A stretch of 64,000 bases of DNA from Apostichopus japonicus (GCF_037975245.1 NC_092583.1:1638264-1702263); one strand, 5' to 3'. Numbered from the stretch's first letter, positions 1 to 12,739 are shown. Numbers and translations: made by a program. Notes: generated by a model from the sequence alone, not told the origin.

Positions 1-605
1 ACCCCCTACCCTTAGACCCATCCCCCATTTCAGTCACTACTTCCAGATCCGTCGGCAAATCAAATTTGACTTAAAATATGCACCAGATTGCATCTAAGGA
101 CGTTTCAAACTAAAAAATTTCCAAAGGGGAGGGGGACACCCCCTCCCCTTAGACCCCTCCCCCATTTCAGTCACCACTTCCAGATCCGTCGGCAAATCAA
201 ATTTGACTTAAAATATACATCAGATGGCATCTAAGGACGTTTCAAAACTAAAAATTACACCCCTCCCCCATTTCAGTCACCACTTCCAGATCCGTCGGCA
301 AATCAAATTTGACTTAAAATATACACCAGATTGCATCTAAGGACGTTTCAAAACTAAAAATTTTCCAAAGGGGAGGGGGACACCACCTCCCCTTAGACCC
401 CTCCCCCATTTCAGTCACCACTTCCAGATCCGTCGGCAAATCAAATTTGACTTAAAATATGCACCAGATTGCATCTAAGGACGTTTCAAAACTAAAAAAT
501 TGCCAAAGGGGAGGGGGACACCCCCTCCCCTTAGACCCCTCCCCCATTTCAGTCACCACTTCCAGATCCGTCGGCAAATCAAATTCTCCACACCCCCCCA
601 ACAAA
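1..605. repeat. 138-bp tandem repeat, about 4.5 units
   Basis: The motif CAGATCCGTCGGCAAATC recurs at 44, 181, 287, 425 and 563, giving steps of 137, 106, 138 and 138 bp; the third unit has an internal deletion. Each unit holds a G-rich/C-rich inverted pair (AAAGGGGAGGGGG and CCCCCTCCCC) that could form a hairpin. The array is cut by the window start. No coding potential is credible; short ORFs here follow the repeat. Confidence 0.9.
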
Positions 606-1178
606 AACCCCTTCGCTACGCCCCTGTATCTAATGCCTCCTCTTGGGGAGTATTGGTATACATAGCGACGACATCGAGTGTAGCAAGTACTACTGCTTTT
701 GGTAACGGGGTGGCTTCCACAATTTTCAGAATGTGATTTGTGTCTTTCACATAGGTGCTTTGTTTTAATACAATAGGAAGCAAGAAATAGTCCACAAATT
801 CCGATATTTTTTCGGTCGGTGATCCGTTTCCGCTTATTATCGGGCCCTCCCTTAAAAATACTTCAGGTTCTTGGCGACTACGTTGCGTTAGATAGTGTAA
901 AACCGCCTACATCCCCCTTTCATTAATAAGTATATCATAATTATCTCATTGAATATATCTTGTTTTATGTTTTTTTCTTGGGGTGAATCTGGTGTCATAA
1001 TTTTCGCGCAAAAGAAAAAAAACCGACGCAATAATAGTGTATCCATTGTAGTGCTCTACATGCACTGTTGAGCGTTGTTAAATATGTGTCTATCGAAAAA
1101 AATATGTGCACCAAAAAAGCGTGTCTGCAACGTTTCTGGTTTTTCTAGTTTTTGGCGAAATGTTTCACCATTTTGCAT
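606..1178. other. unremarkable AT-rich intergenic DNA
   Basis: No long ORF, RNA gene or repeat structure was recognised in this stretch. Confidence 0.5.
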
Positions 1179-1540
1179 CTAAGCACTCACAATTGACCAA
1201 AAATTTCCAAGGGGGAGGGGACAACCCCTCCCCCTAGACCCCTCCCCCAGGACGCAGATCACTAAAGTGCTACCATCGGGATGTCGGCCCCCAGCGACGT
1301 AGCCAGGAATTTGAAAGGGGGGGAGCACTTTTTGCGATTGATATGGATTTTCAAAGTTGTAGGCACGACTATCTGAGCGGAGCGCCACCATCGGTTGGCG
1401 CGGAGCGTACAAGAAAATTTTTGGTTTTACAAACCCCCCCAGATGGCCGGAAACGGCCCTTCCCGAGTGTTCATTCTGGTTCCCTGGCCTCTTGCTAACT
1501 TGAGACACCTCATTCAATATCACTTTTAAACCCCCCAAAC
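1179..1540 (-). repeat. dispersed repeat copy, family R1
   Basis: This copy carries the R1 hallmark read on the minus strand: AAAATTTTCTTGTACGCTCC, then CGCGCCAACCGATGGTGGCG, then CTCCGCTCAGATAG. It also has the AATGAACACTCGGGAAGGGC segment shared with 5285-5325. A G/C-rich block at 1205-1250 resembles the tandem array at 1-605. The 119-codon ORF here is repeat read-through, not a gene. Confidence 0.7.
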
Positions 1541-2745
1541 AAACGAGTTAAAATAGTACGTAATTCAATACTACATAATGTATATATTTAAAATTAGCAA
1601 GGTACATGTACAGATCAGAGTAGTCTTACTTTTCAACTTCTGATAATTGTATATACAAAGATAGGCCAGAAATGTCTTTGATACAACTACAGCCAGTACT
1701 TGTCTTTGATACAACTGTAGCTAGTAAATGTTTAAGTTAGCCTAATAAGAGAAGGCGAGAGCTATCCGACGATTGCCATCTGATGCAAAGTTTCTCAACT
1801 GTTTTCTCAACTGAAATATTATTTGCGTAAACGGGTTCTTAACTAGATGTTACTACTGACAAGATCGGAATCTAGTCTTTTTCTGCGGGTAGAGTGTTGA
1901 TTGAAACGACACGCGATAGAAATGACAGCCTAGATGACAGAAGAATAGGTCACCTATAATTTGGCCATATTCTTGCTACGTTCATTTCAATAGTTTTTCC
2001 TGTCTAGAATCTTAAACTCCTCCAGCAAGCTTATGGATTTGAATTATGGGTGTATTTTAAAAAAAGGTAACTTGCCCAAAAATGTGTAGGCCCGGGCCTG
2101 CAGTGCTAGCCTACATACTGGCTACGCCCCTAATCATATGATATCTTATTATCAGCAGATTTTGTTTCCTGTTTGAATTCTTTTACATGTTCTTGTACGT
2201 AATATATCAGAAAGACAAGCATAGTGCCCTTTTACAATTTTTCCAGTAGGATGATTCTTGTTTATTGTCCAATGTCTGGACTTTAATGCATTTGACGAAC
2301 TTAACTGATGGACAATATAAACTTTCATATTTTGTAATATAGCCAGATATGCAGTGGTCTAAAAAAATATCGTTATCGCAGTGTATTAGCAGTGTAATAA
2401 TTATTTATAGGAAGTGCGTATCACGATTGCTAGCTTAGCTTCGTAACATGCTGTTCGTGCAACAACTTAGGACGAATCAAAGAAAGGATGAGAACGAACG
2501 TTGTCGACGTTGTTGTGCATACGGTTCGTGACATAAGGCAATATGTATGTTATTACGCTGTGGCCAACTGTAGGCTTGTAATAGGCTATAGGCTAAATTT
2601 AGCTAATTGCATCTGCCAATCTAAGTAAGTAGTTCAATCAGTAGGCGGGAATGTTACTACGATTATAATCGAGTTAACGGTGCTGACGAGTATTCAAGAT
2701 CAAAAGAGCACTGACAAAATACCATGCTAAAAAACGACAGTTTTT
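1541..2745. other. intergenic DNA without recognised features
   Basis: AT-rich unique-looking sequence with no ORF above about 60 codons and no repeat that I could relate to the rest of the window. Confidence 0.5.
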
Positions 2746-2850
2746 AAACATTTTTTTCGAAACTGAAAGGGGGGGAGCGGTCGCTCCCCCTGCCCCCCCT
2801 GGCTACGTCCCTGTCGGCCCCCCCTTTCTCAAAATCCTGGATCCGCCCCT
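2746..2850. repeat. G/C-tract repeat fragment at the duplication edge
   Basis: GGGGGGGAGCGGTCGCTCCC is followed by GGCTACGTCCCTG and GGATCCGCCCCTG, the style of ends seen on hAT-like MITEs elsewhere in the window. It abuts the first base of duplicated block X at 2851; the equivalent flank in copy B (before 44381) lacks it. Confidence 0.5.
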
Positions 2851-4878
2851 GCTTAAGTATACAACTTACATAACTGCAGATTTGTAGACCCGGCGTCGAT
2901 GTATGCAGGCATGGGATAGTGTACCATTTGTACTCACATCTTGACATTCTATCCAGTAAACTTTTGAAACGTTCTACTTAACATAAGGCTGCAGCTCAAT
3001 GTATTTGTTACCGTACCTTATGTATTAAAGACACATGGAATCGAGCAAGTGCGCCGATACAAATCACTGAAGTGCTGAATCATTCAAATGGATCCATTGC
3101 ATTATAGCAAAATGAGTGTCAGATAAACAAAACAACTCCCCTCCTCCCCCCCCTCCCCCCGTTTCATGTAGGTAACGGTAAATCGTCGAAAAATATTCTT
3201 ATTCCTATTCATACCCCTAGTCCTATTCATATATCATTGTAATTATCAATATTAATTGAGCAGCTACAGCCGGGCTGAAGTTGTATACCTCCTGACGTCA
3301 CACAAAGCTAAATCCGATAGAATAACCTCAATGCGGTTTGCAACGCCGGTAAGCAACTGAATACCCGATCAGCGCAAAGCGTACAAGAAAAGCAAATACA
3401 TCAAATGTTCAGAATACACTGGTAGGCCTACGTGGCGAAAGGTCTGTCGGAAGACATTAGATAAAGCGACCTACCACATTAGCATGAAAGGTTAGGCTCG
3501 CCAATTTATTTTCTATAATAGGCTACATGTTATACGGTGAGTACACAGTTAAATTCTTATTATTCTAATAAGTAGCCTAACATAAAGACCATGTAACATT
3601 TCTATCTGTGTTAATGAACTATTATTCAAATATGATGGCGACGGAAGGCTCATAAAAGGAATCCTTTAATCCCACTAGCAGAATAGCACCTCTCTGTTTA
3701 TATATTACTTAGCTAGTTACTTTGACATCATGGTGGTGATTCTGTTTTCTGCTTAAGAAATTGCAAGGATGTCGGTAAGTTTTTTTGTTAATAGTACATT
3801 TTACCAAAATATATTTTCAGTTTGATTTATTTCCCACATAATTTAAATATAAATGGTGAATAGTTAAATTGTAAAAAAAAATAAAAGAATGCAAAGGATA
3901 AGTAAGAGAAAGAAGACAAGAACAAAGAACATTTATTTTTCGTCTCCGAGAATCAAACCCACGAAGCTGTATTTCATTCGTGTTGATTTGGCTACAATCT
4001 TGTACTATACTGATGCTCAATGCTGTCTGAATAAGGCTACAAGTAGCCTACCTCTAAAATTAACCTCTTTGTTTTTAGTTGATCAAAATCTTAAAATTCG
4101 GTAACATTGTTACAATATTTAATAGTGTAAAATCATATATGGTAGTTTAAATGTGTAGGGACACCATTTTTCCCCCTTCGTATCACACTGTCTAAGAGAT
4201 GATTTTTTAAAAAATTTTATCTTCGTTTTTTTTCAATTGGTGTACACCTTTCAGTTAAATTGAAAGCTGTCCAATTAATTTCTGCTATGATGTGTTAATT
4301 AATGTCACACCCAACTCAAACAGCATACTCTGTTAAAAAGGTTGGACCAATTTGTTTACCTATAACATTGGGTACGTTTGTAAATCCAACCAACTTTGCG
4401 TAAATTGTTGCCACAAAACAAGTGTACCGTAACTGCAGACAATTTCGACCAACTTTCGACCACTTTTTTGGCAACTAAATTATTTAAACTGTCGTAATTT
4501 TGTTGTTTTTCATTCTTCTTCTTCTTCTGAATGCAACGGGGTTTTTCCTTTATAAATATTTATACAATTTTTCGTAGCGTGTATTAGTTTGAGCTCATCG
4601 TTCTAATTATTAAAGACAAGCAACTCCGTATTATGTAGCCGGTTCGCTTTAGTTTACTGCTTTTTAGACATGACATTGTATGAAGAAAAATGCTTCCTAT
4701 ACGCAATCGCATGGTTTCCTTTAATCACTGCCTACACGGTAGCCCCCCCCCCCCCCGGCCTTCCATCACACCCGAGATACCCTCTTCCCGATGTACAAGT
4801 TGAGTCCCTTTATGTTCAGGTCATACCGTTGACATCCATGCAAAGTCAAATTATGCAGCATCGGCCGAGTCCATCTTA
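2851..4878. repeat. segmental duplication block X, copy A
   Basis: Sequence from CTTAAGTATACAACTTACAT to GCAGCATCGGCCGAGT matches 44381-46690 almost base for base, with small indels. Copy B has an extra insert of about 270 bp at 44731-45000 next to a CTAT/CTGT microsatellite. A frame around 4670 stays open in both copies but differs by indels and shows no domain, so I do not call a gene. Confidence 0.85.
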
Positions 4879-5156
4879 TGGAAAAATCTGAATGACAAAA
4901 TATCGGTCCTTTTTACACTCAGACGTTGAGCTAAACGTTGCAATATTCCTATGGGTCATTGTCTAGAGTTAAGGGTATGTTTACATTGTGAGCAGGGAGA
5001 GGGGGGAGGGGGGCAGGCGGGGGTGCAGGGGTGCAGGGGTGGTGTTCGTGAATTGTGATCAATAGCATTACTACAGAGGCCTATATACTCGGTGTACGTA
5101 CGTTCACTGCAGGGTCAGAATAATTAAGTAACTACATCCATTGTCTTGAAGCCAAC
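4879..5156. other. G-rich spacer between blocks X and Y
   Basis: No counterpart at the same place in copy B. At 4990-5043 there is a G-rich minisatellite-like stretch (GGGGTGCAGGGGTGCAGGGG). Otherwise featureless. Confidence 0.5.
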
Positions 5157-5164
5157 ACTATAAG

Positions 5165-5820
5165 CAAGGGCGGCGGAACCGGGGGGGGCACAGGGGGCAC
5201 GTGCCCCCCCCCCCACTTTTCCTCAGGTTAAAAATGTGCCCTTTTTCTACATAAAAATTGAGGTGTCTCAAGTTAGCAAGAGGCCAGGGAACCAGAATGA
5301 ACACTCGGGAAGGGCCGTTTCCGGCCATCTGAGGGGTTTGTAAAACCAAAAATTTTCTTGTACGCTCCGCGCCAACCGATGGTGGCGCTCCGCTCAGATA
5401 GTCGTGCTTAAAACTTTGCAAATCCTGGCTACGCCCTTGACTTTTAATGAATTTCTGTGGGACAAACTCAAAGCTATTTCGAATGGAAAAAACTTTGTTA
5501 AGATATTAACAAGAAATAAACTCTAATTCGGAAGATTCCTACATTAGCAACTAGCATGATTTCACCTCATTTTGTCTCAAAAGAAAACTTGTTCCTTGTT
5601 TCCCAATTTGCACATTGGATATTGCACTGATAGTATGCATATTTTTCTTGAGGGGAGGGGGGGGGGGCGTTGATGGAGTGATGTGTATACGCAAATAAGA
5701 TAATACAATAAGAGTTATAAAGGGTACTAAATATAAGGCTGCATCATTCCAATCGACTTTCTGCAAAGTGCCCTTTGATGTCGGTGCCCCCCCAGATTAA
5801 AAGTGCTTCCGCCGCCCTTG
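5165..5820. mobile_element. hAT-like MITE with 8-bp target duplication
   Basis: The ends are exact 14-bp inverted repeats, CAAGGGCGGCGGAA at 5165 and its complement ending at 5820. Flanks are ACTATAAG (5157-5164) and ACTACAAG (5821-5828), an 8-bp duplication with one mismatch. Eight-base duplications are characteristic of the hAT superfamily. A G tract and a C tract sit just inside the ends. An R1 segment lies at about 5265-5440. No transposase is encoded. Confidence 0.8.
5265..5440 (+). repeat. R1 dispersed repeat inside the hAT-like MITE
   Basis: Contains AGGGCCGTTTCCGGCCATCT, AATTTTCTTGTACGCTCCGC and GATGGTGGCGCTCCGCTCAG, the inverse of the copy at 1375-1530. Confidence 0.7.
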
Positions 5821-5868
5821 ACTACAAGTGTTAGTATTAAAGGTCAGCTCTATAACTGTGTTTGTTCT

Positions 5869-6851
5869 TGTCACAACTTCCGTGGGATAATACAAAATGG
5901 CACCCTCTAGCGCCCCCTCTGTTGCGACCCCGGGTTTTTCCTTTGGCCTTCAAAGCCGATAAAAATAAAATTTTAGATAGATTCAGGGAAGTAAACTCAA
6001 AGGACCAAAAGACTACTGAGATGTTTCTGAAAGTTAACAAAACGATATATTTACAATGATACGATCTCTACTGATTTGTACAAGGATTATTGGTACTAGA
6101 AATTTGGAATATTACAGACAGATTTTACAATATTATACGGCCGTTAAATTTTTAAAAGATTACTTAACTTATCTTACGCGGCGCGTGCCGGCTCTCGGTT
6201 CCTTTCGTAGCTGTTCTGACCTCCTTGCGTCACCAACAACGATGTCGGGATTAGGCTCCCTCGTAGGCTGGTATCCCGTGACTTGGTCAGGAGCAAAACC
6301 GTTCCCCGCTGGTCCAATTCGACTCAACGTTTGTATCCCAAGGATGGCTTCCTCCTGGGTGAACTCCGAAAAACTCTGCCGAAGTCACGCCTGTCCCGGT
6401 TAAACGACGCACCAATCTTATAAACAAACAGTCCACCGGTTCCTCCGTCCGTCCCCTCGATTAATCTTTTATCTCAGATGAATTTCTTTATACAATAGAT
6501 CGGAAAATTCTGAACTAAACTCCTCATTACCGAAAATATCTCTTCTTATATAGCCGGGTTTAATCTCCCGAAAGTTCTTTTCCAGGAATCCTGACGGAAA
6601 AACATCGAGAATCATCCATGTCTCGAAGATACGACTGATAGTGCATCGTTCATCGGTCGATATCCGGTCACCTGCTAAAAATTACTTCCCGTATGTTCTG
6701 GAAATTTGCACTCGTTAATACCGAATAGCGCCATCATTTCTCGACGCTTCCAGAAAAAACGCACAAGTTGTCAGTCACGACGAGTGACCTACTTATCACC
6801 CTGACCAGCATATACTGAATACACGTACAATGAATAAAGTCGTTCGTGACA
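5869..6851. mobile_element. solo LTR with 5-bp target duplication
   Basis: A 983-bp unit starts TGTCACAACTTCC and ends CGTTCGTGACA, the TG...CA ends typical of long terminal repeats, with short inverted ends TGTCAC/GTGACA. GTTCT flanks both sides (5864-5868 and 6852-6856). The paralogous site in copy B (51717-51721) has one GTTCT and no insert, so the unoccupied site is visible. A TATA-like TTATATAG near 6546 and AATAAA near 6833 fit the LTR + strand. No internal retroviral-type genes remain. The 115-codon ORF at 6056-6403 lies within the LTR and is not a gene. Confidence 0.85.
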
Positions 6852-8191
6852 GTTCTTTATGCTGGATAGACTATAACCTCAATGATGTTTACCTGCTTTT
6901 GTTGATATATTGTCTATAAAGGCTTGTTTTGTGTAAACTAAGCACATTGGTTGGTTTGCCCCAAGATGTAACAGATAACTCACTTATGACAGTGTGAAAA
7001 CTCCGTTGACTATATCTATGTGCCGCACAGCTTTCATCTTATTCCAATTTCCAATTGTTCAAATATAACGACTAGGTGTATGTTTGTGTGTACATGGGTG
7101 GGTGTGCGTGTGTGTGTAGTTGCGTGGTTTACAAGCAGATTAAGCGACACATAAAAATCTTGAGGTCTCTATTTGTTTGTTCTGTATACTTCTACGTCGT
7201 GATCTAAGCCTAGAAAACATTAATTAACAGGAGAAATTCATATAGGCTGTTATTACATTACAAATTATTAATGAAGCACTGGAACTGAAAGATAATGCAT
7301 TGTTAGGTAAATTCAAAATACCAATTGTGTGAACCTTTAAAGGACAAATGAACAACTAGATTATTAAAGAAGAATAATAAAAAAATGTTGACAGTGCTGC
7401 ATGGAGTAAAGGGAGGGGGGCGAGGCCACCTTGTCATCTGCTATGTGCCCTTACAGTTGGACCAAAACGTAGTTCGACATTAAAAGCCTTAAGCCTTAAA
7501 AGTCTTATAAAGTTAAGTAATATATGATATTTACCGGTCGTACTACGAATATATATGAGTCGCATCGCGATTTGAATGTACCTAAGATGATATTCATATT
7601 TATGTGCTATATTAATAGCTCTAACGGTAATTGGTATATATGTGTCGTTTACCTTATTTATTTTGTACAAAATAGATCATACTGAAGTTTGGAAGACCAC
7701 GTTCCACGAGTTATGACATTACTTAAAGTCACCTAATGTTCCCTTTGCCTTTTAGATTTATACAGAGACAAGAATGCATCATCTGTTCACTTCGCCCTCC
7801 CAAAAGAAAGTCACATGCCAAAAAAACACATCTAGAAGTTATGAACAAGTTATTAAAAAAAGATGTTTTCAGCATATAGCCACGCAAATGAGCAAATGAA
7901 AGCATGCATTGAGCTTTACACATAGTAAAGGTTTTTTTTTAATGTATACATCTTTTTTTTATTCCGTTGATTATGGTTTTTCAAGGAAAATTTATAAATC
8001 AATATTCGATAACAGAGATATACATATAAACATGTATTCGTGTGTGTGTGTTTTGTATGTCGCACATACCAAATTTGGTAAAGATCGTCGGTGACGAAGC
8101 TTGACAGAATTGCTGTTGTAAACTATTTGAAATATTCAAATATAATCGGTTCTATATATTTCGAAATGTTTCCTTCTAGTATCTTGCTAAC
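6852..8191 (+). other. 5' flank of gene A, duplicated block Y
   Basis: Closely matches 51717-52833, with a stretch (7695-7900) missing from copy B. It must contain the promoter and 5' UTR of the sulfotransferase gene, but I cannot place a transcription start. No other gene is apparent. Confidence 0.6.
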
Positions 8192-10117
8192 ATGGTTCCG
8201 CAGACGAAGACAATATGTTTACAGTCCAAACGGATAATCGTTGTTATCCCTTTGTCCCTGTATGTAATCCTTGCGATCTTAGGGCTACTAAACCAAGTCA
8301 ACTTACCTCGCTTGAAGCCACTTTACAAATCGAATGTAAGGTAAGTTAATGGTTTTGCCTCGATTTCAATTTTTCGGTCTGTGAAACGTCAGCTTCTGGT
8401 CAAACTTTTAGCTTTACTACTATAAAGGCTCCCCCCCCCCCTCTCAATCAATAAGTCTTAAAGTTGCAAGAATTATTGATGACTTCTTCGACACATTCGG
8501 ACACATATTCTCCTTATGTTTGGAATTAAGGGTGAGAATACTATACCGCCCTAACCACAAGTCATGTTCAAAGTTTGTCCCCGTTTCAGGAAAGCTCAAA
8601 CATGCCCGCATGTCATAAAGTCATAAAATGGAGCTATAAACTGTTTATTGCTCCATGGTCGTACAGGCATACCGTATCTTCAGCGGGTGCCAGTTAACAT
8701 TGGTCAATATGCTCACGTTTCTGAAGGAAATCTTTGCAGATTTACTCAACAACTTAAAACGACCTATAATTATATTAGTAAGAAACACTTTTACCACTCA
8801 AAATCTTTGGTTGGATGGAGCGGACGTTAGACCAATCTCCAATGGTTTTCAAATGGCCGCCCAAATCCTTTGTTTTGACAATTATTGGAAACCCCTTCTA
8901 ATGTCGAAAGGAGTTGATGAGGGGGGGGGGTGGGGAGGGGGCTGGAACAAAAATATGTTTTTTCGTTCACTAGACTTATTGAAAAATTAGTTTCAACGAA
9001 TAAATGTGATGAAATAAATGTTGTCACCGTTTTTTCGATTTCCATTTGGAGGTCAGCCACAGGACTCTACCGAAGCTTTGCGCCTCTCGCTGAGTTAGAG
9101 TGGGGAGATATGAGTAATAATAATAGTAACACATCGGTTTCCACACATGAGCCAGAATGTTCACCAAAACAGAAGATAGTGTTTATAAAGACACACAAAA
9201 CAGCGAGTACAACAACTGCTTCCATCTTTGAGCGATACGGTTATTATCGCAATTTGACGTTCGTGACGGGAAAACGCCACGTTTTATCCTTTGCTGGCAA
9301 ATTTAATCGCAAAAATGTGTTACCGTTCCCTAAGATGAAGAAGAAGACGTTTGACATTTTAGCGAATCACGCCAGATATGATCGCAAGGAGATGAGTTTA
9401 TTGATACCGAATGCAGTCTACATCACCATCCTACGAAAGCCCGAAGAGCAATTGGAATCGGCTTTCGGATATTTCGAAATGTACAAAACGATTAATAAAA
9501 CAGACGGAGAAACACCTTTGGAGGCTTATATGAATGACCCGAAGAAATATTGGAAAAAGTTAAAAATGTGGCAACTGAGTAGAAATGGACAATTATTCGA
9601 TTTAGGTTTCGAGCATGAGTTCGATGAGGATGGCGTCAAATTAGAGGGCGCAATTCAAGACTTGGACGAGGAATTGGACCTTGTTTTGATCAGTGAATAT
9701 TACGACGAGTCTCTGATTCTATTAAGAAAACTATTGTGTTGGGATTATGAAGATATTTTATACATATCGGCTGGGGTCAGAAGTTCAAGTCATCGATTTC
9801 AGAAAAGTGACGAATTAATAGCGAAGATTAAAAAATGGAACCATGGAGATGTTTTACTATATGATCACTTCAATCGAACATTTTGGAAGAAAGTAGATGC
9901 TTACGGTAAAGATTTTCAGAGAGACTTGAATTTTTTTAGACGATTAAACCAGGAAGTTTTTGATCAATGTATCGATTCTAAGAAACTTGACCGAAAAGAT
10001 ACGAGAGAAGATAAATTTGTACTTAAGAATAATACAGAAAGGTGCACCAGGATTCTAAGAGCCGACATCGGATACACGAAACTTATTCGAACTTATATGA
10101 AAAGGAAATATGGATGA
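8192..10117 (+). CDS. GAL3ST-like: Gal3ST-family sulfotransferase, gene A (2 exons)
   Basis: Predicted galactose-3-O-sulfotransferase: a Golgi type II membrane enzyme moving sulfate from PAPS to the 3-OH of galactose on glycolipids or glycans. Exon 1 is 8192-8340, exon 2 is 9052-10117. The donor AG|GTAAGT follows 49 codons plus two bases; the acceptor TTTGGAG|G keeps frame, giving 404 aa, close to the usual size of this family. Residues 1-14 are a basic cytoplasmic tail, about 15-33 a signal anchor, then a stem with a Ser/Asn run near 70-80. FIKTHKTASTTT (94-105) fits the 5'-phosphosulfate loop and LRKPEEQLES (177-186) the 3'-phosphate site. N-glycosylation sequons include NLT at 117. The start (AACATGG) has a good Kozak context. 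The longer open frame back to 8930 is intron read-through. The acceptor sugar and paralogue identity cannot be told from sequence alone. Confidence 0.9.
8627..8657. repeat. micro-hairpin insertion in intron of gene A
   Basis: A 31-bp hairpin (AATGGAGC... to ...GCTCCATG) lies in the intron. The right flank is GTCGTAC and the left heptamer GTCATAA, diverged from the exact GTCATAC pair of the paralogous site at 54617-54647. Extra AGTCATAA sequence on the left suggests local slippage. Confidence 0.65.
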
Positions 10118-11878
10118 TTGCCCAAGAAATTACAATAGGTTCATTGAACTTATAATATTATTGTTGTTGTTGTTGTTATTTTATAATCATTACTATTATT
10201 ATGATTATTCTGATTATGATTATGATTATTATTATTCGGATGAATTGTCACTTATAGGCCTACGTATAACGTATGGTCTGTGATAACGTATAATCAATAG
10301 AAGACCAACACTGTTTTTTAAAGCGATCGTTGATAAGTGCTATTTTTCCTTCTTCTTTTATTTGCTGTAATTGTAGACCTTTGGACTTTCAGATTATATC
10401 GAAGGAAACCGTCGTGAGTAATTCTTGCGAATTTCAACCGTTCCACCTTAGAATGTTAGACTCGCGTATTAGTTACTGAATAGCTATGTTAGGATAGACA
10501 AGCCAATACATAAATACATCCATATGCCTACATGCATACTCTCATACATACATACATGGTTATTATAGCTCATTGATATTGCCTTACGTCATTTGCCCTG
10601 CTATCAGGGTTGTGCCATTTACGAAAGGAAAGAAGGTTTTAATACTCTCGTTTCCTTTTCGTCGGAGCGGGGGGGGGGGGCTGGTGAGTTGGACTGGAGG
10701 TTGTAAAAGAGGAGAAGGGGGGAATGGACCTCCTCTCGTGGGATTTACGAGGGTCAAATTCTTCAGAATTTTCCAGATATTTATCAGCAAAGTTTGAATC
10801 GTAGGTTTTCAGGGTGCCTGAGAAAATGTTTTAGAATGTTTCGTCTAGCCTTTTTCCTAGATCCCACGTACCTCTTCATAGATAGCGTACGTCTTAAAAC
10901 TGTCATAGTTAATTCTCACGTTGAAGACGTTATCAATCTATTTGTTTGTTTGTTTTTAAAGGGTGTCTTTAGGCAGAAAATTCATTTTGATATGTTTGTA
11001 GACCACTAGCCAATCACTGCTTCGAGTCGAGGTTGTGTGTTTCTAGACCACTTTTAGTGTTTGAGAAATTACTCTTCAAAATAGCTTAGGTACAACAATT
11101 AAAGTGGCTGAACTATACAGCCTAATAAACACGGACTATAGTATTAGGTCATATGCGGCACAAAAACTCAATGGCAATCATAAGACTTCAAATGACATGT
11201 TAGTTCCAACGAAGTTTCAAGGAGAAATGGTATCTTGAAAGTCACCACAGGGTAACTCTATTGTTTATATACTATTTAAAGGAACAGGGTTTCCTTTTTT
11301 GGGGTTGAGTTATTAGAGTTTGGATTACCATTAACATTTAGACTTATACTGAAGATCTGACGTCATCATCAGATTAAGCCTTTGAAGGAGCATTCCACCA
11401 CGTAAAATGTGATAACTAATAGCTAATAGTTGTTTACTTATTTTTTTCTCTGCTTGCTTGCTTGCTTGCTTGTGTGTGATTTCATCCTTTGTTTAAACGT
11501 TCAGCCTTTGGCCAAAGAATTTTGTATGCTATTTTTTTCGATATTCAAACATGTGACCGTTAACAAGAACAGTGTTATTTGAAGGAACAATTAACATTTA
11601 AGGTGAACAAAAGAAAAACCTTTGATGCTTTTGTGACAACAGAATTGAATTTAAGTTCGGTAATTCACGGTCATTTGTGATTTTTCACTTTTTCATATAT
11701 TTGTTATCGTTTTACATCACTCAGAATCAATTTGAACCTAGCAGCCCATATTGCCACAGCTCTCAGAATGTGTTAGTATATGTTACCTTTTGCTTGTTTT
11801 TGTGTCGATAGGAATTTTGATCTTTTTCTTAATATGATATTTTTGCTGTTTGTTTATTGCTTTTCAAGTTTCACATCA
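10118..11878 (+). other. 3' flank of gene A
   Basis: Conserved with 58070-61240 of copy B. It has short ATT/ATG triplet runs at 10155-10240, a short CATA run at 10544-10557 (hugely expanded in copy B), a G tract at 10670, and a candidate polyadenylation signal AATAAA at 11124-11129, about 1 kb past the stop. No second gene is visible. Confidence 0.5.
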
Positions 11879-11879
11879 G

Positions 11880-12080
11880 TGTACACATGTATATAAATGA
11901 GTGTTCACACAGAATATGCGTGTTCACCGATATATCGATTATTCACAGGCTAATGCATATGTAATGAGTGTTCACACAAAAAATAGATGTACAAACATAT
12001 AGATAATGAGTGTTCACACATAAAATGAGTGTTCACCGATATATCGATTATTCACAGGCTAATGCATATATAATGAGTGC
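11880..12080. repeat. GAGTGTTCACAC tandem array, short copy
   Basis: GAGTGTTCACACA and CGATATATCGATTATTCACA units alternate with GCTAATGCATATATAATGAG. The homologous array in copy B (61250-61680) has about twice as many units. Homology of block Y ends here. Confidence 0.75.
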
Positions 12081-12719
12081 ATCAAATCTTGACTTAGCAA
12101 CCATCATTTCTTTAGCATTTAGCATAATAGAGTATAAAACCTCCTTTACAGCATCATTTGAACCTCAAATTAGCCTATATTTCTTTTCATTGGGGCGAGC
12201 AGCGAACATTTTCATGCCACGGGAAAGAATGAATTATCACCTATTATACAACACCTAATTATATTCCGGCCATTTCGTCCCCGTTTTCGCGTAGTGGCGA
12301 ACGTGCACTTTTGGCGAAATTGAGTTAAATATTGTTCTTACCTACTTCGAGGGTGAAGAATCGGTTGAGCCGGGTTAGAAGTTTTAAAACTGTCTATTTT
12401 TTTCGTTTTTTCTGACTCATTTTTGACGAATGTCCACCTAAGACCCACTCTCGTTTTTACATACTGACGAATACTTTAGTCATCATTACAACCACTCAGT
12501 AACACTATTTGTCTAAGGTCCATGCATTTTTGCATATCGACGAATATTACCCTTTGGAACAAGCCGAACATAACAACCATGCCATAATGACTTGAGAACC
12601 AACTAACTGCCATTTGCAAACACCCAGGATTATGGGGAGGTAATATCTTTATTAGTTCACCTCGTCATTTAATTGATTAATACAGTATTCATATACTACG
12701 GAAGCGTAGAAGGGACATG
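12081..12719. other. intergenic DNA, start of the A-only segment
   Basis: No counterpart in copy B. Nothing recognisable apart from short AT-rich sequence. Confidence 0.45.
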
Positions 12720-12739
12720 GTGATGAAAGAGAAACAAAC

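Noticed and set aside
3925..4015. tRNA-like sequence on the minus strand (GGGTTTGATTCTCGG)
   Set aside because: A B-box-like word is present in both copies, but the A box and stems are poor; too weak to call.
4670..4891. Possible small gene conserved with 46489-46701
   Set aside because: The frames differ by non-triplet indels and homopolymer changes, have no domain, and are embedded in a non-coding duplicated block.
6056..6403. 115-codon ORF
   Set aside because: Lies wholly inside the solo LTR, has no retroelement motif, and the stretch is absent from copy B.
8930..9109. N-terminal extension of the long sulfotransferase ORF
   Set aside because: Most of it is intron; gene B has an in-frame TGA just before the acceptor, and the true N-terminus with the signal anchor is the upstream exon.
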